Part shown: piece by piece, positions 1 through 6,453 of the stretch
Position numbering within the stretch: position 1 is the stretch's first letter
Layout of the letters: each line of letters opens with the position of its first letter
Assembly: GCA_039178805.1 (NCBI GenBank)
Contig: JBCDFC010000065.1
Span: forward strand, 1-21,075
Source: Thermohalobaculum sp039178805
GTDB taxonomy: Bacteria > Pseudomonadota > Alphaproteobacteria > Rhodobacterales > Rhodobacteraceae
Direction of reading: 5' to 3'
DNA: 21,075 nucleotides
Notes under the pieces: generated by a model
Seen by the model: the letters and a program-made list of their open reading frames with translations, nothing else
What the model was told of the DNA's origin: nothing
Databases searched by the model: none
Program-made: the position numbers and the translations under genes

Positions 1-444
1 AGGGGGGCAAGAACAGCAGGTGGGCGCCGACGGCTCGGATCTCCCGGCGCACGGTCTGGCTCTTGTGGCTGCCGAGGTTGTCCATCACGACGATGTCGCC
101 GGGGCGCAGGATCGGCACCAGTTGGGTCCGCACCCGATGGAGGAACATCTCGCCGTCCATGGCGCCGTCCATGGCGCCGTCGATGACCCAGGGCGCCGTC
201 ATGCCGCCAAGCGTTAGCGCACCGACGAAAGTTGTGGTCTTCCAGTGTCCGTGTGGGACGGGTGCTCTGCATCGCTCGCCCCTCGGCGCACGGCCATGGG
301 TACGAGCCATCTTCGTCGATGTCCCGCACTCATCGACAAAGAACAGGCGCTCGGGGTCAAGATCAGGCTGCCCCTCGAACCATGCCGCACGCCGGGCCGC
401 TACGTCGGGGCGATCTTGCTCGCTCGCATGGCCAGTCTTCTTTT
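1..444 (-). CDS. IS630 transposase, DDE catalytic part (OrfB), truncated by window edge
   Basis: In the -1 frame relative to OrfA, the minus strand from about 444 down to position 1 is open without a stop. It reads KKTGHASEQDRPDVAARR, then LFFVDECGTSTKMAR (first catalytic Asp), the HWKTTTFVGAL block, and GDIVVMDNLGSHKSQTVRR (second catalytic Asp). The third acidic residue lies beyond the window. There is no good start codon, so synthesis as an OrfAB fusion by -1 frameshifting near the AAAAGAAG run (plus-strand 437-444) is expected, as in other split IS630 elements. The segment between the first two Asp residues contains a duplicated four-residue unit (DGAMDGAMDGEMF) from a 12-bp tandem repeat. 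An inactivating frame mutation is the alternative reading. Confidence 0.75.
158..181. repeat. 12-bp tandem duplication inside the transposase
   Basis: CATGGCGCCGTC occurs twice head to tail (158-169 and 170-181). It keeps the OrfB frame and adds four residues ahead of the second catalytic Asp. Confidence 0.8.
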
Positions 445-786
445 GCGCGTCAGGCCATGACGCTGGAAGAACCGGCAGACGATGCTGGGCAGTGGCCGGT
501 AGCCAACCTCTGCCGAGAGGCGCTCGGCGATCTCCGACAGCGTGAGGTCCGGCTTCTCGTTGATCCAACCGAGGATCAGCGGCGCATGGACGTCGATCCG
601 GTACGAGCGCACGTTGCCCCCGCGCTTGTCCGGTTCGAGGTGCCCTCTCTTCCGCGAACGTGCCACCCAGCGCACCGCCGACCAGACGCCAACCCCGAAC
701 CGGGCAGCAGCCTGTCGGCACGAGGTGCCAGCCTCAACGGCATCCACGACACGGCGGCGAAGATCGACGGAAAGAGCTTTGGCCAT
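400..786 (-). CDS. IS630 transposase, N-terminal DNA-binding part (OrfA)
   Basis: This 128-residue protein begins MAKALSVDLRRRVVDAVEAG and carries the helix-turn-helix typical of IS630 OrfA (ArFGVGVWSAVRWVARSRK region, about residues 28-46). A winged second part follows with the DLTLSEIAERL and PSIVCRFFQRHGLTRKR stretches. The ATG at 784-786 is preceded by a strong GAAGGAGG ribosome-binding site about 10 bases upstream. The frame ends at 400 shortly after RKRRLAMRASKIAPT, while the matching continuation lies in the -1 frame. It would recognise the terminal inverted repeats, with the catalytic part supplied by OrfB through frameshifting. Confidence 0.85.
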   Translation of the reverse strand: MAKALSVDLRRRVVDAVEAGTSCRQAAARFGVGVWSAVRWVARSRKRGHLEPDKRGGNVRSYRIDVHAPLILGWINEKPDLTLSEIAERLSAEVGYRPLPSIVCRFFQRHGLTRKRRLAMRASKIAPT

Positions 787-1150
787 CGGGGCTGGCCTCC
801 TTCACCGGCCAAAACGATGAATCACAACCCAGCCAGACTGGAAATCCCGCGATTCAAATGCCGCTCAATCCGCTCCAACCGTCATGGGGCGGGAGAGCGC
901 TTGGTTCGTTGGTCGGACGGCGTTCTGGGTGGCCTGTGAACAGCTGTTGGGCGCGCCCGTCGCTGTCCATGGGTTCCGGGTCCTGTCGAACATCGCGGGT
1001 GCGTTTGGGGGAGCAGGGGCAGCATCGGTCGCGTCGCGCGGCGGTCAGGTGCGGCGCCCGTCCGGCGAAAGTCGCCAAGTCGTCCTTGGCACCCGCCCCT
1101 CGGTCGTCACCGGTCGTCCCATAGGATGGCGACCGCGACTGTCGCTGCGC
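787..1150. other. Gene-free stretch between the IS element and the deacetylase gene
   Basis: Apart from the insertion-sequence end at its left side, I recognise no gene, RNA or clear repeat here. Short open frames exist on both strands, including one on the minus strand at 854-1078, but none has family resemblance or a convincing ribosome-binding site. The stretch may be residue of decayed DNA around the insertion. Confidence 0.5.
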
Positions 1151-2191
1151 TCATTTCCGGTGCCGCAGGAGCCCTTCGAGGAAGGCGGTCAGCGTATCGG
1201 CGAGGGCCGGCGAGAGGTACCCGCCCTCCTGCGTGATCGCGATCGGCGTCGGAAGGCTTGCGACGCGCTTCCCGGCCTCCCGCAGGCCCTCGGTCGTGAC
1301 GGCGAGGCCGCGGAGCGGGTCATCCTCGTGGACGTCGAGGCCGAGGGCCAGAACGACGGCGCTGGGGTCGAACGCGGCGACCCGGGCCATCGCTCTGTCG
1401 AGGGCCGCGAGCCAGCCCGCATCTCCCGTGCCCAAGGCAAGGGGCAGGTTCAGGTTGTAGCCGCGACCGAGCCCGTCACCCTCCTCGCCCGCATGGCCGC
1501 AATAAAACGGGTAGAACTGGTGCGGATCCGCGTGGATCGAGACCGTCAGCACATCGGCGCGCTCGTAGAAAATCGCCTGCGTGCCATTGCCGTGATGCAC
1601 GTCGATATCGAGGACGGCGACGCGATCATGGCCGCGCCGAAGCCGCTCCACCGCGATTGCCGCATTGTTGAGAAAGCAATGCCCGCCCGCCATGTCGCGA
1701 TAGGCGTGGTGACCGGGCGGGCGGCAGAGGGCGTAGGCCAAACTCTCGCCCGCCAAGACCGCATCCGCGGCGGCCACGGCGCAGTCGGCGGCACGGGAAG
1801 CCCCCTCCCACGTGCCGCGCCCGATCGGTGCCGCGCAATCGGCCATGTGCCAACCGGCGCGCCCGACGATGCTGTCGGGATAGCGGCCCCATCCGCGATG
1901 GGGGTGAACATTTGCCACGACCTCGTCGCCCGCACCGGGCCCCGCACCGGGCAGCGCCTGCCATGCCTGCCACGCGGTCTCGAGAAAGCGAAGATAGTCA
2001 GCGCTGTGAACGGCTTCGAGGGCGGCGCGTTCCGCTGCGGGCGGTTCCTCGGCCACGAGGCCGAGCCGGGTTAGGCCGCCGATCAGATGCCCCGCCCGTT
2101 CCGCCCGCTCCTCGTTCGCAACGACCCGGCCGCGCATGAGGAAGAAGCGCGGATCATGCGCGTCGGTGCCGGGATGGAAGAACGTCCTCAC
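1151..2191 (-). CDS. Histone-deacetylase-fold acetylpolyamine amidohydrolase
   Basis: This zinc hydrolase of 346 residues is expected to deacetylate acetylpolyamines, or less likely other N-acetyl substrates, in the cytoplasm. Visible family marks are PPGHH (residues 158-162, catalytic His pair), GGHCFLNNAA (169-178), DIDVHHGNGT (195-204, zinc ligands Asp197 and His199), GLDVHEDDPL (284-293, third zinc Asp286) and QEGGYL (321-326, catalytic Tyr325). The HADPHQFYPFYCGHAGE loop (220-236) resembles bacterial acetylpolyamine amidohydrolases rather than acetoin-utilisation proteins. The start is set at a GTG (2189-2191) because homologues begin at the TFFHPG segment; a longer frame runs upstream into the neighbouring gene, and no strong Shine-Dalgarno sequence is seen. 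It lies downstream of the potD-like gene on the same strand, separated by a 142-base gap, which supports a polyamine role. The exact substrate is inferred. Confidence 0.88.
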   Translation of the reverse strand: MRTFFHPGTDAHDPRFFLMRGRVVANEERAERAGHLIGGLTRLGLVAEEPPAAERAALEAVHSADYLRFLETAWQAWQALPGAGPGAGDEVVANVHPHRGWGRYPDSIVGRAGWHMADCAAPIGRGTWEGASRAADCAVAAADAVLAGESLAYALCRPPGHHAYRDMAGGHCFLNNAAIAVERLRRGHDRVAVLDIDVHHGNGTQAIFYERADVLTVSIHADPHQFYPFYCGHAGEEGDGLGRGYNLNLPLALGTGDAGWLAALDRAMARVAAFDPSAVVLALGLDVHEDDPLRGLAVTTEGLREAGKRVASLPTPIAITQEGGYLSPALADTLTAFLEGLLRHRK

Positions 2192-2276
2192 GCCGGTCGC
2201 CCGCTGAAAGGGGACGCGCTTCCGAAGGGCTCGGAGAGGGCGCCGTCGGTCCGAAGCGGGCGAGGAGACAAACCGG

Positions 2277-2304
2277 ATTGCCGGATCAGGCCCGGCAATG
2301 ACGG
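2277..2304. repeat. Solo half of the dispersed palindromic repeat
   Basis: TTGCCGG (2278-2284) and CCGGCAA (2292-2298) form a perfect 7-bp stem around ATCAGGC, followed by TGACGG. It matches one arm of the larger repeats at 5094-5166 and 9443-9681. It lies between the potD-like and deacetylase genes, where an RNA hairpin could reduce read-through or protect the upstream message. Confidence 0.75.
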
Positions 2305-2333
2305 TCTCGAACGCCCGCGACGAACCGCGAGGA

Positions 2334-3365
2334 TCACTTCTGCAGCTCGGTCCAGATCGCGGTGTAAAGCTGCTGCGCTTCGGGCGGGCAGGGCGGGTTG
2401 AAGCGGCCTGCCGCGGCCAGTTCGGCCGGGATCGCAACCTCCGGCGCATCCTTCATATCCGCGGGCATGAAGGGCTCGGACCCCGCAATGCCGTTGGCAT
2501 AGCGCGCGAAGGCCGAGATCAGCGCCGCGTTCTCCGGATCCATGATGAAGTTCATGAAGCTCTTCGCCTCCTCCACGTTCTTCGCATCCGAGAGCAGGGC
2601 GACCGAGTCCATCCAGAGCACGAAGCCTTCCTGCGGATAGCCGTAGCGCACATCCGCGTTCTTCTCGCGCGACCGGAAGGCGGCGCCGTTCCAGTAGAGC
2701 GCCCCGGCAAGATCGCGCCCCGCGAACTTCTCGATCACGCCATAGTCCATCGACAGCCACTTCTCCTTGGCCGCCACCAGCGTGTCGCGCACTTTCTTGA
2801 GCACGGTCTTGTCGGTCGTGCAGGCCTCGCCGCCATGGTAGTAAATGGCGGTGTGCATCACGTCCTGCATCTCGGGCGCGACGTTGATCTTGCCGACAAG
2901 TTCCTCAGGTGGATCGAAGATCACGGCCGAGGTGTTGATGTCCCCGTCATAAACCGACGTATCGACGACAATCCCGACCGAGCCCCACTGCCAAGGAACG
3001 GTGTATTCACGGCCCGGATCCCAGGCGACGTTCTTCCACTCGTCGGCGATGTTGCCGTAATTCGCCATCTCGGGGATGCCGGGCTTCTCGATCAGCCCTT
3101 CATTGACCCAGATGGGTACATAGGAATGCGAGGGCACCACGATGTCGAAGCCGTGGCCGCCGGCCTTGATCTTGGCGAGGGCGGTGTCGTTCGAGTCGTA
3201 GTCGGTGATCGTGACTTTGATCCCCGTCTCTTTCTCGAATTTCTCGATCAGCTCTGGGTTCGTGTAATTGCCCCAGTTGAAGATGTTCAGCTCCCCCTCG
3301 GCGAGCGCCGCGGTGGGGAGAGCGAGGGCCATGGCGCACACGCCTGCCATCATGCTGCGGATCAT
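2334..3365 (-). CDS. potD: Spermidine/putrescine ABC transporter substrate-binding protein
   Basis: This 343-residue periplasmic binding protein of the PotD/PotF type delivers polyamines to the PotABC membrane complex. It has a signal peptide (about residues 1-22, hydrophobic AMALALPTAALA, cleavage near ALA-EG), then LNIFNWGNYTNPELIEKFEK, the typical first strand and helix of the family. FDIVVPSHSY and a PWQWGSVGIV segment follow. The length is normal. The ATG at 3363-3365 has an AGGAGG ribosome-binding site close upstream. It is not adjacent to potABC (6454-9337) but is the only binding-protein gene of this class in the window, and the deacetylase-fold gene follows it. Specificity among spermidine, putrescine and acetylated forms cannot be read from sequence alone. 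Confidence 0.92.
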   Translation of the reverse strand: MIRSMMAGVCAMALALPTAALAEGELNIFNWGNYTNPELIEKFEKETGIKVTITDYDSNDTALAKIKAGGHGFDIVVPSHSYVPIWVNEGLIEKPGIPEMANYGNIADEWKNVAWDPGREYTVPWQWGSVGIVVDTSVYDGDINTSAVIFDPPEELVGKINVAPEMQDVMHTAIYYHGGEACTTDKTVLKKVRDTLVAAKEKWLSMDYGVIEKFAGRDLAGALYWNGAAFRSREKNADVRYGYPQEGFVLWMDSVALLSDAKNVEEAKSFMNFIMDPENAALISAFARYANGIAGSEPFMPADMKDAPEVAIPAELAAAGRFNPPCPPEAQQLYTAIWTELQK

Positions 3366-3451
3366 CGGAACCTCCTGTCGATACTCTGTTTGCCGCGGCG
3401 TCGTTGGTGCGCCGCCCAGCGCACAGCCTAAGGGTGTTTTGCCCTGGAGGT

Positions 3452-3468
3452 GAAGCGTTTGCCGCTTC
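3452..3468 (-). terminator. Possible hairpin downstream of the alpha/beta hydrolase gene
   Basis: GAAGCG (3452-3457) pairs with CGCTTC (3463-3468) across a 5-base loop, in the gap between the hydrolase stop (3517) and the potD start. No T-run follows, so it could be a weak or Rho-assisted terminator, or chance. Confidence 0.25.
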
Positions 3469-3516
3469 GCGTCGCCCTCGTCCGCGGCGAAACGGGCCGG
3501 AGCGATGACGAAGCGA

Positions 3517-4287
3517 TCAGTCGGCGCCGTTGAGATGGGACGTCAGCAGGTCCGCGTAGCGCAAGGGTTCTTTGATCGGCCAAAGGTGGTCCTTGCCATC
3601 GAGAACGATGCCCTTGGCGTTGGGGAGGGTTTCTGCCAGCCGCGCCGGCGTTTCGCGAATGGACGCGGGCTCTCGCTCTGCCGCGACGATGGTCATCGGG
3701 ATCGAGGGTCGGTGGTCCTCGAACGGCGACTGGAAATCGACCACTTGCGTACCGGCGCGCCGAATGGTTCTCGGGCTCATGATCCGCGCGCCATCGAAGA
3801 AGCATTGCGCGGTTTCTTCGCCGCCGAACATCTTCGAGACGCGCCGCAGCAGCGGTGGGAAGCGGAAGATCGCGCCGTTGATCGTGTAGGCGAGCTTGAG
3901 GAACCGCGGATAGCGTATCGAGCCGATGTGGAAGCCCGACAGCAACGCGCTTGCAAACCGATCCGGCCGCTGCGCGATGAGGAGCGCTCCGATGTATCCG
4001 CCGAGCGAATGGCCCGTCACATGCACGGGGAGGTCGGGCGCCAGCGTATCGACCAGATCCGTGACGCGCTCAGCGCTTTCGGCAAGCGACTGCCAGGGGA
4101 TGCCCACGCTCCCGCCATGGCCCGGCAGATCCGGCACCAGGGCGCCGTAATCGGGCAGCGCGGCCCACACCGGCTCCCAACACCAGCCACCAATACCGAG
4201 GCCGTGGAGGTAGAGGATGATCGGCGCGTCGTCCTTCGGGCCATGCCACGCATGCGCGAGCAAAGGGCGTTCGATCTCGGTCTCCAT
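3517..4287 (-). CDS. Alpha/beta hydrolase
   Basis: This 256-residue soluble alpha/beta-hydrolase-fold enzyme shows the oxyanion segment LHGLGIGG (28-34), DLPGHGGS (53-60), the nucleophile elbow TGHSLGG (91-97, Ser94) and the catalytic His in GKDHLWP (231-237, His234). The usual acid position after strand 6 reads TIVAAEREPA (199-208), so a Glu (204 or 206) may replace the commoner Asp. The start is placed at the ATG 4285-4287 because the fold begins directly after it; the frame stays open further upstream, and no strong ribosome-binding site decides the matter. The substrate is unknown; esterases, lactonases and C-C hydrolases share these marks. It is divergent from the amidase gene and upstream of potD on the same strand. 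Confidence 0.85.
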   Translation of the reverse strand: METEIERPLLAHAWHGPKDDAPIILYLHGLGIGGWCWEPVWAALPDYGALVPDLPGHGGSVGIPWQSLAESAERVTDLVDTLAPDLPVHVTGHSLGGYIGALLIAQRPDRFASALLSGFHIGSIRYPRFLKLAYTINGAIFRFPPLLRRVSKMFGGEETAQCFFDGARIMSPRTIRRAGTQVVDFQSPFEDHRPSIPMTIVAAEREPASIRETPARLAETLPNAKGIVLDGKDHLWPIKEPLRYADLLTSHLNGAD

Positions 4288-4341
4288 AGGGGCGATCCAT
4301 GCGCGGCTTGGTTGGAAGACTCGACGCTCGACCGCTCTATC

Positions 4342-4403
4342 CGGCGTATGAGTGCAATGCCAAGAAAATAAATGATTATAACGACATTTCGGCGTATGCT
4401 GAG
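4342..4403 (-). promoter_or_regulatory. Candidate promoter and repeated box of the hydrolase gene
   Basis: A perfect TATAAT reads on the minus strand (plus-strand 4375-4380) in an unusually A/T-rich patch about 90 bases upstream of the hydrolase start. No good -35 hexamer is visible at the right spacing. The 9-base word CGGCGTATG occurs on both sides (4342-4350 and 4390-4398), 48 bases apart, which could be operator half-sites. The region is shared with the divergent amidase gene. Confidence 0.4.
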
Positions 4404-4471
4404 AGCACAGTTGATTTTCGAAAGTGCTTGTTCGCCCCCATGTTCTGAGAGGCGATGATTGGGAGGAAGTG

Positions 4472-5068
4472 ATGGCTTTGAAGCGGATAATCATGCACTG
4501 GACCGCCGGTGGCCACAGCGCGAGCTCGGTCGACAAGCGGCACTATCATGAGATCGTCGAAGGCGATGGCGAGAGGGTGGAGGGCGATCATCTGCCCGAG
4601 GCCAACAACTCGACCTCAGACGGCCGATACGCAGCGCATACGCGCGCCTTCAACACGGGCTCCATCGGACTTGCCATGGCGGCGATGAGCGGGGCGGAGG
4701 AGAGGCCGTTCAAAAAGGGCAAACATCCGATCACGCCGGTCCAGCTCGACACCTTCGTCGAGATGGTCGCGGAGTATGCGGACACCTACACTATCGAGAT
4801 CGCGCGGGAGACGGTGCTTTGCCACGCCGAAGTGCCGATCACGCATGAGATTTGGCAGCGCGGGAAGTGGGACATCACCTGGCTGCCCGGCATGGCCAAG
4901 CCCGGCGATCCGATCGGCGTCGGCGACACGCTCCGCGATCTGGTGCGTCAGAAGCAGAGAGAGATGCGCCAGCAGAGCGCCCCGGTTTTCGCCGACCTCG
5001 ATGTCGACGACATGAAGAAGGCGCTGGCCGATCATATCGGCGATTTCCTGAAGGCACGGCAGACCTAG
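4472..5068 (+). CDS. N-acetylmuramoyl-L-alanine amidase (Amidase_2/PGRP fold), no signal peptide
   Basis: This 198-residue protein starts MALKRIIMHWTAGG, the first strand of the amidase_2 fold with a zinc His (His9). GRYAAHTRAFNTGSIGLAM (51-69) is the family's central block, CHAEV follows (His118, second zinc ligand), and GKWDITWLPG (131-140) supplies the third ligand, Asp134. It would cleave the bond between MurNAc and the peptide stem in peptidoglycan. The ATG at 4472 follows GGGAGGAAG at good spacing; a longer frame starting at 4424 lacks this. There is no signal peptide or membrane anchor, which is common for phage endolysins and gene-transfer-agent lysins and unusual for a housekeeping amidase. 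The C-terminal 55 residues are a charged helical tail without a recognised binding domain. No phage genes are nearby. Confidence 0.85.
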   Translation: MALKRIIMHWTAGGHSASSVDKRHYHEIVEGDGERVEGDHLPEANNSTSDGRYAAHTRAFNTGSIGLAMAAMSGAEERPFKKGKHPITPVQLDTFVEMVAEYADTYTIEIARETVLCHAEVPITHEIWQRGKWDITWLPGMAKPGDPIGVGDTLRDLVRQKQREMRQQSAPVFADLDVDDMKKALADHIGDFLKARQT

Positions 5069-5093
5069 GGCGCTCTTCGACCTCACATACTCA

Positions 5094-5166
5094 TGTCATG
5101 CTCGGGCTTGACCCGGGCATCCAAGGCCGATGGCGCTGGATCGCCGGATCAAGTCCGGCAATGACG
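5094..5166. repeat. Composite palindromic repeat, two inverted arms
   Basis: Arm 5094-5123 and arm 5137-5166 are imperfect inverted copies (about 22 of 30 positions pair). Each carries its own GC hairpin, around GGGCTTGACCC and around CCGGATCAAGTCCGG. It lies between the convergent 3' ends of the amidase (plus) and glycosyltransferase (minus) genes, so it could act as a bidirectional terminator or mRNA-end stabiliser. Similar dispersed elements are common in alphaproteobacterial genomes. Confidence 0.8.
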
Positions 5167-5228
5167 GCATCGAGCGTTCGGGTCAGAAGACAAGCTGACC
5201 TCAAGGATAGCGGACCGCCATCGACGTC

Positions 5229-6233
5229 CTAACGGCGGTTGGCGCCCATTCTCGAGACGATGGGCGATCGGGCATCGCGTGGCGACACAAAGGCGAAGCG
5301 GTCGAGCTCGACCGGTGCGGCTTTCTCCAACGCCTGCGTCTTGCCGCCCAAGAGGTAGCCGAGCGCCTCGCCGAAGGCACCCGCCGTCGCCGCGAGAAGC
5401 ATCACGAGGGCGATCCAGGGCATCAATTCGCGACGCCGTTCGGGCGCGCGGCTAAGCGCCGAGAGCGCCCGGCGCACTCTCACGAACGGGATGAGCGGCG
5501 CTCCAGCGGCGAAGAGCAGGCGTTTGCCCAAATCCCATCCCATCGTCTCGATGCGCCTGCAGGCAAGTGCCCGATGCCTCACCCATTCATGGACCATGAG
5601 ATGACCGAGATCGGAGATCTGAACATGTCGGCTGACCGCATCGCCGCACATGTAGAAGCGCTCGCCGCGATCGCGCATGAAGAGATGCAGCGCATCCTCC
5701 TTGCACATCACGTCTTCCAGCCGATGGTCATGCGCGAGGAGCACCGATTTTCGGTACGCCGTATGGTGACCGACCAGCCGATCCACCTCGCCGCTCTCTA
5801 CGGGGGCTGCACTCGGTCCGAACTGCAGGTAGAGATGGGCGTAGCTGACGAGCCCCGGATTGGCGTTCTCCATTGCCCAGCCGACTGCGTTGTAGCCCTG
5901 GTCGAAGACGCGCATGACGTTCTCCGCCAAGTGCGGATCCGGATAGTCGTGCTCCTCCGCATAGATGACGAAGGGTGCGGTGGCCTCGCGAATGCCGGCG
6001 GCGGTCGCATGGCCGGTGATGCGCACTTCGCTCGCTTCGACGATGCGGAAGCCTTGGAAAGGTTCGAGGACCGCCTCGTCGACCTTCATCCGCTCGCGCG
6101 AAGGGCCGACGACGACCATCTCGATGCGGCCCACGATGGTCTGAGCGCGCCAATGGTCGATGGCTTCGCGGCAGTGATCGAAGGTCTCTGCTGTGCAGAT
6201 CACCACGGAGACGATGGGTTCGATGTCATCCAT
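5229..6233 (-). CDS. Family 2-like glycosyltransferase with C-terminal membrane segment
   Basis: The N-terminal half has the GT-A nucleotide-sugar fold: PIVSVVICTAETFDHCREAI (6-25), a second strand EMVVVGPSRE (38-47), and APFVIYAEEHDYPDP (86-100), where EEHDYPD stands in place of the usual metal-binding DxD. MCKEDALHLFMRDRG (176-190) resembles the catalytic ED region. A hydrophobic segment near 271-297 suggests a membrane anchor. The ATG at 6231-6233 is preferred because AGGGA lies about 8 bases upstream; a GTG six codons earlier (6249-6251) is an alternative. Donor and acceptor are unknown. It follows potC on the same strand after a 220-base gap containing repeats, so co-transcription is uncertain. 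The acidic motif is divergent, so activity is not assured. Confidence 0.75.
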   Translation of the reverse strand: MDDIEPIVSVVICTAETFDHCREAIDHWRAQTIVGRIEMVVVGPSRERMKVDEAVLEPFQGFRIVEASEVRITGHATAAGIREATAPFVIYAEEHDYPDPHLAENVMRVFDQGYNAVGWAMENANPGLVSYAHLYLQFGPSAAPVESGEVDRLVGHHTAYRKSVLLAHDHRLEDVMCKEDALHLFMRDRGERFYMCGDAVSRHVQISDLGHLMVHEWVRHRALACRRIETMGWDLGKRLLFAAGAPLIPFVRVRRALSALSRAPERRRELMPWIALVMLLAATAGAFGEALGYLLGGKTQALEKAAPVELDRFAFVSPRDARSPIVSRMGANRR

Positions 6234-6369
6234 ACCGCTGTTCCCTGACACTACGCGTCGATCCGGCGTGCTAGCCCGCGTTGGCCACCTGGCCCCTGTC
6301 CGACGCTCAGGATTGTACGGATGGGGGCCCTAAACGCTAGCACTGATAGCCTCGGGCTGTGTCGGTTCT

Positions 6370-6398
6370 GAGGCCACCATGCGTCGACGCTTGGCCTC
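6370..6398. promoter_or_regulatory. Nested palindrome downstream of potC
   Basis: Outer arms GAGGCCA (6370-6376) and TGGCCTC (6392-6398) are perfect 7-bp inverted repeats enclosing the perfect 10-bp palindrome GCGTCGACGC (6381-6390). It starts about 55 bases past the potC stop and could be a transcript-end hairpin or a protein-binding site. There is no T-run typical of an intrinsic terminator. Confidence 0.4.
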
Positions 6399-6411
6399 GT
6401 CGGTGAAGGGG

Positions 6412-6447
6412 GGCACGGGCGGCACGGGTGACATGGGCGGCACGGGG
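6412..6447. repeat. Four-copy 9-base tandem repeat
   Basis: GGCACGGGC, GGCACGGGT, GACATGGGC and GGCACGGGG follow one another without gaps, ending 6 bases before the potC stop codon region. The unit length is a multiple of three, but no supported gene covers it. Confidence 0.75.
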
Positions 6448-6453
6448 CCAAAT

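Larger units (their letters stand above)
1..830 (-). mobile_element. IS630-family insertion sequence, one end, cut by window edge
   Basis: The minus strand encodes an IS630-type transposase in two overlapping frames, transcribed towards position 1. The promoter-side end of the element lies to the right of the orfA start at 786. The exact terminal inverted repeat cannot be fixed because the other end is outside the window, so 830 is only a nominal boundary and the true end could be some tens of bases further right. IS630 elements normally insert at TA dinucleotides, but no flanking TA duplication can be confirmed with one end missing. The element sits just downstream of the 3' end of the deacetylase-family gene and interrupts no gene that I can recognise. 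Confidence 0.8.

Noticed and set aside
854..1078. Minus-strand open frame of 74 codons beside the IS element
   Set aside because: It has no recognisable family, no ribosome-binding site and composition like random GC-rich DNA.
884..2074. Long plus-strand open frame of 396 codons
   Set aside because: It is antisense to the deacetylase gene, shows no family motifs and owes its openness to GC-rich codon bias.
2298..3431. Plus-strand open frame of 377 codons opposite potD
   Set aside because: It is the antisense shadow of a clear PotD gene with a signal peptide and ribosome-binding site.
4472..5068. Prophage or gene-transfer-agent region around the amidase
   Set aside because: No capsid, tail, portal or holin genes are found on either side; neighbours are metabolic and transport genes.
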